A stretch of 47,811 nt of DNA from Symbiodinium natans (GCA_905221605.1 CAJNDS010000568.1:64001-111811); one strand, 5' to 3'. Counted from the stretch's first letter, positions 11,594 to 21,952 are shown. A program made the numbers and translations. Notes: a model not told the origin generated them from the letters alone.

Positions 11594-12290
11594 GTCATTC
11601 CACTGCAATGTCTGATGCACACCCTCCCCCAAACCCCCCGCACCGCACTCAAGTCATTCCACTGCAGTGAGTCTGCCGCGCCCCTCCCCCAAGGCCACCC
11701 ACACTCACTCAGCACCAAAAAGACAATTCATTCCACCGCAATGTCTGGTGCCCCCCCTCCTCCAAGGCCGCCCGTACTACTCTCAGCACCAAACCCATTC
11801 ATTCCACCGCAAGGTCTGACACGCGCACCTTTCCCAAACGGCGCCCACATGACTCTCAGCGACAAAAACAAATCATTCCATTGCAATGTCTGACGCGCAC
11901 CCTCCCAAGGCCCCCACACTACACTCAGCACCAAAAACAATTCAACTCATGCCACTGCCATGTCTGACACACGCCCGCCCCTAAGGCCCCCCGCCACACT
12001 CAGCGCCAAAAACAATTCATTCCACTGCAATGTTTGCTGCAACTGCAACCCGCTCCCCTCAGCATTCATTCCCCGCAATGCTTGACGCACCCCCACCCCC
12101 CCTCCCCCACTCAGCAGCAAAAACAACCCATTCCCCACCGCAACGTTTGACGGTGGAGGCACCGCCCCCTCCATTAAGGCTCCCGGCACTACACGCAGCA
12201 CCAAAATCAGTTCATTCCACCGCAGTGTCTGCTGCGCCACTGCCGCCCCCCCTTCTCCCCCCCCACCAAGGGCTCCCGCACTACACTCAT
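11594..12290 (+). repeat. degenerate ~70-bp minisatellite, about 10 units
   Basis: Each unit has the core CATTCCACTGCAATGTCTGA, a C-rich stretch (CCCTCCCCCAAGG) and ACACTCAGCACCAAAAACA. Units start near 11,596, 11,655, 11,729, 11,798, 11,871 and so on. Copy 2 lies at 25,583-26,262. ORFs across it are repeat artefacts. Confidence 0.85.
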
Positions 12291-13559
12291 GTTTCAAGCT
12301 TCTGTTCTCTGTTCACTGCATGAATCATGCAAACCCTCGAGGCCCAGTTTGATATGGCGCTCCTTACACCGCAAACCGCATGCTGCTCCCAATAACAAAG
12401 CCTGGCTAAACCTTGAAGCTGGGCAAAGCTGCACAAAGAGCCTGAAACAACACTCCTGCCACACTTTCGATGCAGGCTCGCTCGTGCAGGCTGGATTAAC
12501 ACCGCTAGGGAAAAACTCTAGACATCTCGAAGTAGTTTCAGCTACAAAGCGTGGAGGGTATGCTCCCAAAGCCAGCTCGTTTTCCAGAGTGTTGGGGCTA
12601 AATGGAATACCGGCAATACGATGCAGGCGGCCAAAGGGGGCAACAAGCATCAGAGGTCTTCACAGCTGGAATGCAAAAGACGACACGGTGCAAGGCAGCG
12701 TTTCAACAGTGAACTGCTTTCCACGCAGGATGCTGGCAAAGGGTTCCGCGTTTAAGGTGTCAGAAGTTCGCCTTTGTGACCCGAAAATCCCGATGACCAC
12801 CCTGTCGGGCCCAGAGGGCGGTTTGTGCAACAAGCTGGAGGTGCACGGGTTCTTCAGTACTTCACCGCCATGTCGTGTGCACCCCTTCCCCCGCCCCGCC
12901 TCTAGTTCTGGAACCCTCTTGGCAAGATAAGCAAAATACCATCTCACAGGATTCTTTCGCTGCTGTGGGAATTGCCGCTGGAGCATTCCCTGGAATGCGG
13001 GTGGAAACCATTCTGTGCGTTTTCCCGAACCTCGCCACCCCGCCCATACCCCTCCCCCTCCCAAAAAAAGAGAGAACATACTCATAATAACAAAAGAAAA
13101 GGGAAAGCCAAACGCATACGGAGACATAGACATAGACGTAGACATAGACATAGACATAGACTTAGACATAGACATAGACATAGACCCCAGCTGACCGAAG
13201 CCCTATTAGCCCTAGCCCTGCCGCAGACGGCCTTAGAAGAAGCTAAAGTGCCCCTGTCGTGTACTAGCCCCTAAGAGAGACCGGCAGGCTCCAGGATCAC
13301 GTGACAACGAGACTGGAGAAGCATGGCTTTGACAGCGACTGAACGGCGCAGAACTGCGACGAGACTGGAGATTTGGTGTCGAAGCCAGCGACTGAACGGT
13401 ACAGCCTGAAGACCAACACCCGCACCCGAAAACGAGGCCATGGGGGCAAACTGAAAGGACGTGAGCCCAGGGCCCCTGCCTCGCACACCATCACCCTCAT
13501 GTTGTCCAGCATCACAGCCTCTTGGAAGTTGATGGTTCAATGTGGACAGTTTAGGGCCG
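11863..13559 (+). repeat. 1,697-bp block identical to 25,835-27,531
   Basis: Translations on both strands match at a constant offset of 13,972, with no indel, right through the GACATA microsatellite. The first mismatch to the left is at 11,862 and the first to the right at 13,560. The flanking duplicated sequence differs by several percent and by indels. ORFs inside (up to 213 codons) show no recognisable domain and I do not call them genes. Confidence 0.85.
13118..13186 (+). repeat. GACATA hexamer microsatellite
   Basis: About eleven GACATA units with GACGTA and GACTTA variants. The identical array is at 27,090-27,158. Confidence 0.95.
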
Positions 13560-13583
13560 GGGGGGGGGGGGGGGGGGGGGGGG
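13559..13583. repeat. poly-G run
   Basis: A run of about 25 G. Copy 2 has TTA and then a shorter G run at 27,535-27,557. It marks the exact edge of the identical block. Confidence 0.9.
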
Positions 13584-14093
13584 CACAGAAGACCACCGGC
13601 TCGAAGCCCAGTAGTTGAGCCGCCCTTCTTTCGTCACAGAGGTCGAAAAGCAGTCTGGAGCCTGCTTGGCCTGGCCTGCTTAGGCCTACTTGATTCTGTT
13701 CAGCTTTCTGGAAGCCATGCCTGTAACACCAGCACCCAAAGGTTGGATGTACATGGATGTACACGTTCAAGCACTCGTTAACCTTCTCTTCCTTCTCTTT
13801 CTGAGCGGAGCCCAAACCTTCGCACGACCCCAGGGACGGGGATTCAGAATCCAACAGCCGTCAACAGCCGTCAACATCCGCCACTTGCAGCTCAAATCGA
13901 CATGTGCTCTTTTTCTGCACAGAGGTACTCTGATTGCCGTTGGCGTTCTTGCTTCTTAATGCAGGTTTTGCGTGTCCGCCAGAACATTGCAAGTCACTCC
14001 GCACAGCTGCCCGGCACGTCTGAAAATGGTGCATTCAGCAGGCAGCTGCTTTGCTTTCTCCCTCCCTCCCTTAGCTGCCTTAGCTGGGCAGGT

Positions 14094-14999
14094 CTAGGTT
14101 TCCGAAGTGCGCAAAGCCACGAAGAACTCCCCGAATTGGTAGAGGTGGTAGCTTTCGGATGCCAGGAATGCCACGGCCTCGGAGACTTCGGTGGCGTAGC
14201 CCTGGTCCGCAATCTGCCGCTGGTCCCAGGCCCAGTGAAATCGCAGGATGGCCGGGCGCAAGCCCAGCGCCAAGAACGCGGAGAGCATCCGCAGGGCGTC
14301 TTGGGTGTCCAGGAAGAGCATGTCCACAAAGGAGGGCTCCAGGCCCTCTTTCTGCAACAAGCTGCCGGGAGAAATGCACGTGACAGTTCGTTCCTGGATG
14401 AAGGGCATGAGATCCTCGACCTGGATCCTGCGCCCGTCACTCCCGTCACTCCGGCGGGCCAGAATGTCCGCCACGTTCTGCAGCAGGAAGTTGAGATTCA
14501 GGGTGCCCCAGCTGTCCCAGCGTTTGACGCCACCCAGCTCCTGCACGGAGTATTTTGTGTGCACTTGCTCTGAAAGTGAGAAGAAGGAGGCTTCAGCATC
14601 CGCCGCACAAACAGCTGCTGAGAGCACCCGTCTCCGACACGAGAAATCTGAGAAGTACTCCGTGAGGCGTTGTTCTAGAAGTGCGGCGACGTCTGGATTG
14701 GCTTCCACCATCACGGCCTCCAGGCAAAGATCGCTAAGATCGCTACGATTCCCAAACAGGGCCGCGTAGAAGGGCTTGGTGCGATCATTCGAGAGGTCCT
14801 TGCAACCCACATGAATCAAAGTGGGAAGCCGAGCTGTTCGAGCTGCGCCAGCTGTTCTTCGCTTGAAGAGCGCCGTGCTCGCTTCCCGGGCTAAGCGGAG
14901 GACCTCGCCACAAGGGTGGGCATAGAGCCAGGGCTGCATGTAGCGGAGCTGGTAGTGCTCAGCCGGTGGACACAGCTCCCCCGGAGCACAGAGTCGCAT
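14094..14999 (-). CDS. FkbM-like methyltransferase-fold protein, copy 1 (5' end damaged)
   Basis: A 301-codon frame, about 97% identical to the copy at 28,077-29,048. A Rossmann-type SAM-methyltransferase layout is visible: motif-I-like LIHVGCKD near residue 61, an acidic strand end VMVEANPDVAALLEQRL near 95, AAVCAADAEASFFSL near 127, and late motif FVDMLFLDTQDALRML near 227. FkbM family proteins (known family knowledge) usually have DxGAnxG and a D-E-G motif at these places; here both are altered, so activity is uncertain. In copy 2 the frame runs further 5' from an acceptor TTTCAG|GGG. In copy 1 that point reads GGG GCG CTG TAG, with a 3-base deletion and a stop, so translation can only begin at the Met at 14,997-14,999. 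Substrate unknown. Confidence 0.6.
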   Translation of the reverse strand: MRLCAPGELCPPAEHYQLRYMQPWLYAHPCGEVLRLAREASTALFKRRTAGAARTARLPTLIHVGCKDLSNDRTKPFYAALFGNRSDLSDLCLEAVMVEANPDVAALLEQRLTEYFSDFSCRRRVLSAAVCAADAEASFFSLSEQVHTKYSVQELGGVKRWDSWGTLNLNFLLQNVADILARRSDGSDGRRIQVEDLMPFIQERTVTCISPGSLLQKEGLEPSFVDMLFLDTQDALRMLSAFLALGLRPAILRFHWAWDQRQIADQGYATEVSEAVAFLASESYHLYQFGEFFVALRTSET

Positions 15000-15076
15000 C
15001 TTGGCGAGGCCCTCGCACTACAGCGCCCCCTCAAACTGAGAAGAAACTGCGAGGACCATGGAGTGGCGTTTAAGCC

Positions 15077-15184
15077 CCTCTTTAGGGTTTGGGGTTTAGG
15101 GTTTAGGGTTTAGGGTTTCAGGTTTAGGGGTTTCGGGGTTTAGGGGTTTAGGGTTTAGGCTCTAAACACTAAACCCTAAACCCT
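15077..15184. repeat. TTTAGGG tract followed by inverted CCCTAAA
   Basis: About 80 bases of TTTAGGG/TTTAGGGG units run directly into CTCTAAACACTAAACCCTAAACCCTA, forming a foldback of telomere-type repeats just upstream of the FkbM-like gene. Copy 2 (about 29,090-29,215) has only a few CCCTAAA-like words here and a different sequence in place of the TTTAGGG run. Confidence 0.85.
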
Positions 15185-15749
15185 ACGATGTAAAACCCCA
15201 AGGAAGCAAAAGTGCAAACAGTGGAAGTTCTCAACGGGGATGCTAGGAGCTCACAACTGGATGCATCAACAGCTCGGAGATGCACATGAACTTCATGTGG
15301 CCCCTGTAGACGCCACGAACTCTCCAATGTCCAACAACCCTGAACGTGGCAGACAGGTGCTAGTTTTGTATGGAAGGGTTTTAGGGCCAATTGGTGGTGC
15401 AAAGCTGATCGACAGAGTTACAGGGCATTGGTTCTCTCTCTTTATTCTCCCACAGGCCCACCATCGCTGTTAGGAGTCTGTCATGATCGTAATGCAACAC
15501 CGATTGGGCGGCCAGCTTGAGTTTACAACAAGGCCTCAGCCGAAAGCTTCGCAGGAGAAGGAGGCTTCAAGGGTACCGGGGGTTAGCACAGAGTGCAGCA
15601 CAGCAAGAACTCAGGGACTGACTGGGGCTCTCGCTGAATCCCAGCAGATGACAGGGCTGCCAGGGGCATTGCGCAAGATGCTGCACAGCCACGATCCTTG
15701 GCCAAAGCTGGGCACGAGCCAGCGCTGCGTAAGAAACCATGTTGGTCAG
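15185..15749. other. duplicated unique sequence, no gene recognised
   Basis: Corresponds to about 29,216-29,805 with scattered indels. Small ORFs differ between the copies, which argues against coding. Confidence 0.5.
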
Positions 15750-18118
15750 GCTCCAGGGTTTCGTGCAACACGGAGGTGGTGGAAAGGATCGAGGACCACT
15801 GGGTCAACACCTTGCCCAGACACCACGCAGGCTCCAGGGTTTCGTGCAACACAATGGTCAGGACTGAGGGAGGTGGTGGAGGAAAGGATCGAGGACCACT
15901 GGGTCAACACCTTGCCCAGACACCACGCAGGCTCCAGGGTTTCGTGCAACACAATGGCCAGGACTGAGGGAGGTGGTGGAAAGGATCGAGGACCACTGGG
16001 TCAACACCTTGCCCAGACACCACGCAGGCTCCAGGGTTTCGTGCAACACGTGGTGGAGGAAAGGATCGAGGACCACTGGGTCAACACCTTGCCCAGACAC
16101 CACGCAGGCTCCAGGGTTTCGTGCAACACAATGGCCAGGACTGAGGAAGGTGGTGGAGGAAAGGATCGAGGAACACTGGGTCAACACCTTGCCCAGACAC
16201 CACGCGGCTCCAGGGTTTCGCGCAACACAATGGCCAGGACTGAGGGAGGTGGTGGAGGAAAGGATCGAGGACCACTGGGTCAACACCTTGCCCAGACACC
16301 ACGCAGGCTCCAGGGTTTCGTGCAACACAATGGCCAGGACTGAGGGAGGTGGTGGAAAGGATCGAGGACCACTGGGTCAACACCTTGCCCAGACACCACG
16401 CAGGCTCCAGGGTTTCGTGCAACACAATGGCCAGGATTGAGGGAGGTGGTGGAAAGGATCGAGGACCACTGGGTCAACACCTTGCCCAGACACCACGCAG
16501 GCTCCAGGGTTTCGTGCAACACAATGGCCAGGACTGAGGAAGGTGGTGGAGGAAAGGATCGAGGAACACTGGGTCAACACCTTGCCCAGACACCACGCGG
16601 CTCCAGGGTTTCGCGCAACACAATGGCCAGGACTGAGGGAGGTGGTGGAGGAAAGGATCGAGGACCACTGGGTCAACACCTTGCCCAGACACCACGCAGG
16701 CTCCAGGGTTTCGTGCAACACAATGGCCAGGACTGAGGGAGGTGGTGGAAAGGATCGAGGACCACTGGGTCAACACCTTGCCCAGACACCACGCAGGCTC
16801 CAGGGTTTCGTGCAACACAATGGCCAGGATTGAGGGAGGTGGTGGAAAGGATCGAGGACCACTGGGTCAACACCTTGCCCAGACACCACGCAGGCTCCAG
16901 GGTTTCGTGCAACACAATGAGGTGGTGAAGGAAAGGATCGAGGACCACTGGGTCAACACCTTGCAACACGTGGTGGAGGAAAGGATCGAGGACCACTGGG
17001 TCAACACCTTGCCCAGACACCACGCAGGCTCCAGGGTTTCGTGCAACACAATGGCCAGGACTGAGGGAGGTGGTGGAGGAAAGGATCGAGGACCACTGGG
17101 TCAACACCTTGCCCAGACACCATGCAGGCTCCAGGGTTTCGTGCAACACGTGGTGGAGGAAAGGATCGAGGACCACTGGGTCAACACCTTGCCCAGACAC
17201 TACGCAGGCTCCAGGGTTTCGTGCAACACAATGGCCAGGACTGAGGGAGGTGGTGGAGGAAAGGATCGAGGACCACTGGGTCAACACCTTGCCCAGACAC
17301 CACGCAGGCTCCAGGGTTTCGTGCAACACAATGACCAGGACTGAGGGAGGTAGTGGAGGAAAGGATCGAGGACCACTGGGTCAACACCTTGCCCAGACAC
17401 CACGCAGGCTCCAGGGTTTCGTGCAACACAATGGCCAGGACTGAGGGAGGTGGTGGAAAGGATCGAGGACCACTGGGTCAACACCTTGCCCAGACACCAC
17501 GCAGGCTCCAGGGTTTCGTGCAACACGTGGTGGAGGAAAGGATCGAGGACCACTGGGTCAACACCTTGCCCAGACACCACGCAGGCTCCAGGGTTTCGTG
17601 CAACACAATGGCCAGGACTGAGGAAGGTGGTGGAGGAAAGGATCGAGGAACACTGGGTCAACACCTTGCCCAGACACCACGCGGCTCCAGGGTTTCGCGC
17701 AACACAATGGCCAGGACTGAGGGAGGTGGTGGAGGAAAGGATCGAGGACCACTGGGTCAACACCTTGCCCAGACACCACGCAGGCTCCAGGGTTTCGTGC
17801 AACACAATGGCCAGGACTGAGGGAGGTGGTGGAAAGGATCGAGGACCACTGGGTCAACACCTTGCCCAGACACCACGCAGGCTCCAGGGTTTCGTGCAAC
17901 ACAATGGCCAGGACTGAGGGAGGTAGTGGAGGAAAGGATCGAGGACCACTGGGTCAACACCTTGCCCAGACACCACGCAGGCTCCAGGGTTTCGTGCAAC
18001 ACAATGGCCAGGACTGAGGGAGGTGGTGGAGGAAAGGATCGAGGACCACTGGGTCAACACCTTGCCCAGACAGGTCAACACCTTGCCCAGTCACTGCGTA
18101 GGCTCCAGGGTTTTGTGC
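15750..18118 (+). repeat. 97/100-bp minisatellite, about 25 units, with higher-order structure
   Basis: The unit contains GGATCGAGGACCACTGGGTC, AACACCTTGCCCAGACACCA and CGCAGGCTCCAGGGTTTCGT. Three length classes alternate: 97 bp (GGTGGTGGAAAGG), 100 bp (an added GGA) and about 78 bp (GCAACACGTGGTGG, missing the AATGGCCAGGACTGAGG part). A marked variant (GAACACTGGG with CACGCGGCTCC and TTTCGCGC) occurs at about 16,160, 16,558 and 17,640 inside repeated blocks, showing unit blocks were copied together. CTGGG and CCCAG flank 11 bases, allowing a small hairpin per unit. Long ORFs in several frames are repeat artefacts. Confidence 0.95.
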
Positions 18119-18295
18119 AACCAGGTTCTTGTCGCGTAGCCGATACATAGATTCATCTATCCATTTATGTATAAGTATGTACATAGAAGGCTCTCAATTC
18201 TAGTCGGATCCCGAACAGGAACCATAAGCTAGCAGCAGCATGGCAACCTGTGTACAGATTGGATTGAAGCCACTGGACATACGCCTGCACTGTAG

Positions 18296-18449
18296 ATCCG
18301 AACCTCTCGGTGTCATTCTGCCTCCGAAACTACCGTGGCCTGCAAAAAAACTGAAACTGCGGAAGGAGAGGAAGCCAAGAATCTGTCCAAGTCGTACAGC
18401 TACGAGCAGTGGTGGCGGGCGCCTTGGCAGCTTGGCTTCCCTGAGGCCG
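18296..18449 (+). CDS. internal exon of an unknown gene, duplication copy 1
   Basis: Follows acceptor CACTGTAG and ends CCG|GTAACT. The 51 codons include SRCHSASETTVACKKT, then AKNLSKSYSYEQWWRAPW. The paralogous exon at 31,439-31,589 keeps the frame: it lacks exactly one codon (the Ser after NLSK) and differs by substitutions such as EQ/EK and GF/GV. In-frame indel and preserved splice sites are good coding evidence. No family recognised; the aromatic WWRAPWQLG segment is the most distinctive part. Neighbouring exons were not found with confidence. Confidence 0.5.
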
Positions 18450-19052
18450 GTAACTACCCTTCCATGTCAACTTTAAAGCATCGGCGAAATCCCGGTGTTA
18501 CTTCTTCACCGTCATCACTGATACCAAAGAAAAGTGAACTGCTTCGGCTCCCTCTGCCCATGGCCTCTCCTCCCACCTGAAGGAGTGCCCCTTGAAGCGC
18601 CCTTTTTTAGCGAAAGTTGCCGTTGATTGAGTCTTCGCTGTGTCTATTTTGTGTCACAAGCGATCACCGGCGAGCCTAAGCCCCCCCCCCCCTCCCAACC
18701 AAAAAAAAAGCCCAAGCGGCGCGCGGAGCTGCGCGAAGAAGAGCTGGGATTTCCAGAGAAAGGGTTCTGCAGATGAGGCTCCTGCTGCGAGCTCTGTGCA
18801 GATCGGGCGGCGCACATTTGGGGGGTTAGGGGGAGCTCAGGAGGTTGTGCGGGTTGTTCAGGGCACCCACACGATGTACTGGGGCCTGATGGTTTTAGAC
18901 ATTTTTTCGACAGTGAGCTGCAGGCAGGTAGCTGTGCACAATCAAGCCTTCCTGCACTTTCTGTGCGTCCCATGTGACAAGCTGCGACGACGTGAAGCTG
19001 CGGCAGGGGAAGGGCAGGCCCCGAGCACGGAGCACGAGTGTCCTCCCGTCAG

Positions 19053-19208
19053 ATGGACCGTCTCTATCGGCTCCTCCGCATGAACCTATCGGGAGCTGTT
19101 TGGAAAGTACCAACTTGGAGGTCTCATAGGATCTCGGAAGGGAACCTGTGTCCTTCTGAAAACGACATCCAGGAACATAAGACCCGCAAGACCCGCAAGA
19201 TACCGTGA
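19053..19208 (+). CDS. conserved duplicated open segment, reading frame unresolved
   Basis: After acceptor CCGTCAG a plus-strand frame starts MDRLYRLLRMNLSG and ends HKTRKTRKIP with TGA. The copy near 32,167 keeps it open. A second plus frame over the same DNA (ELFGKYQLGGLIGS, ending REIKLPA) is also open in both copies and faintly resembles a kinase glycine-loop region. The minus strand has a 181-codon open frame (18,895-19,440) that is truncated by TAG in copy 2. The three readings conflict, and I cannot choose from sequence alone. Confidence 0.25.
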   Translation: MDRLYRLLRMNLSGAVWKVPTWRSHRISEGNLCPSENDIQEHKTRKTRKIP

Positions 19209-19622
19209 GATCAAGCTGCCGGCCTGAGATAGCTTGAAGATGCTTGCTGCTTTTCGTTTTCGGACCGAGCTTCTTCCAGGATCCGGCACAAACCGCTTGG
19301 AGGGTTGAAACACTGCACCTTTCGAATGGGAGGCAGCCTCGAAGAATACATCCTCTGCCGCAGCTTGGCGCACTGTCGCAGGGACAAGAGGCACCTCGGT
19401 CTGAAATCACATGGCTAGCCTCCCTTATTTCAATGATCAATGCAAACTCGCAAGGGCTTTGCTAACATCAACACTCCGCAGCCCTCCTCCTCACACTTTG
19501 ACATGTCGCTGCTTCTTGCTTCGGCGTTCACCACTAGTTAGCTTCGTCCAGCATCCTGACTCTGGGCATAACTCTATCGCCTCTCAGACTCCTGCCTAAG
19601 ACACACCAGCACAACAACAACA

Positions 19623-19764
19623 ATGGCAACACATGCCAGCCGCTGGCATTCTCAGCTCCCCGCCACGCGGCAGCGGTCGAGTGAAGCGAGCGAAGCGAGT
19701 GAAGCCCTGAAGGCTGCCGAAGGCGAACGAGGCGAAGCTACGGTCTCGCTCTGGGCTGTGTCAG
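19623..19764 (+). CDS. possible first exon, SEA-repeat protein, copy 1
   Basis: ATG at 19,623 opens a frame with SSEASEASEALKAAEGE, reaching donor TCAG|GTACAG. Copy 2 (32,662-32,813) has the same start and donor and one more SE-type unit. It also carries a one-base insertion after GAAGGCGAA that changes the frame for the last dozen codons, so at least one copy is not intact or the exon is misread. Function unknown. Confidence 0.3.
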
Positions 19765-19976
19765 GTACAGCAAGCATGACCTTGACGTGATGATTCCGTC
19801 ACACATGGCTCAACACTGCCACTCCAAAACTATTCGATGAACCTCTCATCGCATTAAAAAGCAGGAGCTCCCCTGCGAGGCCGGAGTCGCGAGCCAGTGG
19901 GCTGAAAATATTTTGCGCTTAAAGTAACCAAATGGCTAAGGCATGCCCGAACGTACCGAGGATCCGAGGGACAGAC

Positions 19977-21242
19977 CCACTCCTTGTCGGAGAAGCGCAC
20001 TCGGGCCAAGCCAAAGTCGCAGATCCGTAGTGAAATACATGGCAATATACCTGCGAGGCAGGAGCCAGCTATAGATCTAAAGAAGATTACACCAAGAGCC
20101 AATGGCAGGCCTTGAGGCCGGGCGTTGCTATTCACCAGCAGGTTTCTTGGTTTCAAGTCCCGGTGAATGACCTGCGCGGGATGCAAAGGGGATTCATGAT
20201 AGCAAGTATCGAACAGGTTGTCGTGGCAACACATCTGTTCAAAGGGCATAGTGATATTACAGTGGAGCTGGCACTTTTCTCACGTTTGATACTAAACAGG
20301 GTGGATGGACCCCAAAGGTAGAATGAGTTCCCAATGCCAGCCTGAGCTGAGTGCACGTACTTCATGCCATGGAGGATTGCAGGACCGACACGCAGCAGGC
20401 TCGTCGCCATCCAGTGCATCTTTGGACTGCAAGTTGAGACCCTTGCTGATAGTGATCGTCTGTCAGCATCTGAGAAGACCTGAGCAACGCTGACTTTGGG
20501 AGACACAGGTTGCAAGGCCCAAAGGCAGGAATATGTAAGGCTGTGCCGGATGACAGATGAGCTCCGCACCTAAAGGTAGAAGCCAAGTCGGTCTCCGCGA
20601 GTTCCGAAACAACATAGAGCTCCTGACAAAACAAGCTTAGTGGCTCGGCCTGAATATGTCAGCAGTCGTCAACATTCGGTGCACTCCTTTCCTGGAGGGT
20701 ATGTCTGGAGCCCACCATAGAAATGTTCTTGACCTGCGAGAGTGACGAGTTGCAAGCAGCCTCCATGTTTGTTTGGAGATTAGGCCAAAGGCAAACAGAC
20801 GAAGCAAATGCCATATTACAACTAAAAGTCGTAGAAAGAATTGAACGACGTATTGCAGAGATACTCATGATAACATTTCTACCCGGAAGTGACAACTTTC
20901 CAACAGTGCCCGTAGAGTCGGCAAGCACAACCGAATTCCGAAAGCCCCCATGCATCACGTGGCCTGCATGATGTTCTCGTGTTGTAGATGTCACAGGATC
21001 CGGGGCTCCCGGAGCGTGCGCTGGGCCGTGGGTCAACATGAAGCCACAGAAAACATGGAAGCTCAGACGGGGACTGGACTGGACTTCGTAGGTCCCTTAA
21101 GCCATAAGCCTTAAGCTGACATTCCACATCTCGCATGTGCCTGCAAGCTACGAAGTGCATCTGACAGCTGCTACGCCTTGGCGATCGTGATGTGCTCGAA
21201 AACACCCTCGATCTTCTTGAGCGCAACTTTCTCCTCGATCTC
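19977..21242 (-). pseudogene. MAP-kinase-like Ser/Thr kinase relic
   Basis: Exons in order on the minus strand: 21,242-21,177 (EEKVALKKIEGVFEHITIAK, the VAxKK lysine strand, ending at a GC donor); 21,020 to about 20,960 (RTLREPRIL-stop-HLQHENIM, the alpha-C region); 20,622-20,570 (ELYVVSELAETDLASTFR, GT donor); 20,479 to about 20,443 (SSQMLTDDHYQQ); about 20,380-20,342 (ILHGMKYVHSAQ, GC donor); 20,171 to about 20,124 (VIHRDLKPRNLLVNSN, catalytic loop with HRD and Asn); about 20,050-19,977 (LRICDFGLARVRFSDKEW, DFG). CMGC/MAPK family features are plain. Against function: an in-frame TGA at 20,991-20,993 where family members have Arg (CGA to TGA), extra residues before LRICDFG, and no trace of the TxY lip, APE or C-lobe below 19,977. 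The end falls about 25 bases from the segmental duplication border. The Gly-rich loop exon was not found upstream. Confidence 0.7.
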
Positions 21243-21940
21243 CTGCAAAGCACAGCCAACCAATCTCCCATGGGCAAGGGCTTCTGCTGCAGTCGCCAAT
21301 CGCAGAGTTTTGGGATGGTGGCACAAGAAGGAGAACATGTGTTGGCCTGCACGAACCACTACGCTAAAAGATACTTCGTGTGTCTGACACTGTCAGGCTG
21401 CGGATCTCACAGGTTTTGCTGCAGAAATCTTAGAAACGCTTTAGTATCTGCTTCCAGACCGTCTTCTTCGAAGCCGGAACACGAAGAAAGGCGCTAGATT
21501 TTTCCAGTATGTTTCCTTTGCTTAGCAACCAAAGGTTCTAAAGTTTTCCTTCGCTCAATTTTCAGAATATGTCTAAGATTTGTTCTTGGTGATTGGCGAC
21601 TCTGTCTCTGGAAACCTTTAACTCTGTGGACACTAAGTAGGAGATGAGCCCAATTCCTGACCCCAAACCCCGAACCCAAACCCTACAACCAAAATACTTG
21701 GGCCCTGGAAATCAAAAAGAATCAGAAGGGCGTGAATGGTAATGTCACCTTTTGTGCCCATACCGTCCTTGCAAAAAGAGTGTCCAGGCAAGAGAAGCCT
21801 GCCTACTGACTGGCAGGATCTGAGGTCAGGTTCTTGGGGCCCATGGGGCCCATATGGCATGATGCACGTAGGTCATCCTTGTATGTGGGGCTGTTCCGGT
21901 TAGATGAAGGCAGTTGTTGCATGGAAACAAGGGGCCCCGA
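21243..21940. other. no gene recognised
   Basis: Upstream side of the kinase relic. It contains a CCCTAAACC-like word cluster at 21,660-21,690 and short ORFs only. Confidence 0.4.
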
Positions 21941-21952
21941 GGCCCGGCCGAA

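Larger units (their letters stand above)
10025..19952 (+). repeat. segmental duplication, copy 1 (about 9.9 kb)
   Basis: Matches 24,030-33,167 in the same orientation and order: TTCA/CATC array, AT-rich block, GC-rich repeats, ~70-bp minisatellite, identical 1.7-kb block, FkbM-like gene, 97/100-bp minisatellite and plus-strand exons. The left border lies in the TTCA array. The right border is just after an AAAGTAACCAAATGGCT string, beyond which the copies share nothing. Copy 2 is shorter mainly because its minisatellite has fewer units. Confidence 0.95.

Noticed and set aside
12289-13181. 213- and 173-codon ORFs present in both duplication copies
   Set aside because: Identity comes from the 1.7-kb identical block, so it says nothing about selection. 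The 173-codon frame begins with GACATA-repeat residues (MSMSMS), and no domain is seen.
15750-18118. Possible CRISPR-like array
   Set aside because: Units are contiguous 97/100-bp tandem repeats with no unique spacers, and the genome is eukaryotic.
15483-18184. Many long ORFs in the 97/100-bp minisatellite on both strands
   Set aside because: The same peptide appears in several frames as the array slips; this is open because of unit composition, not coding.
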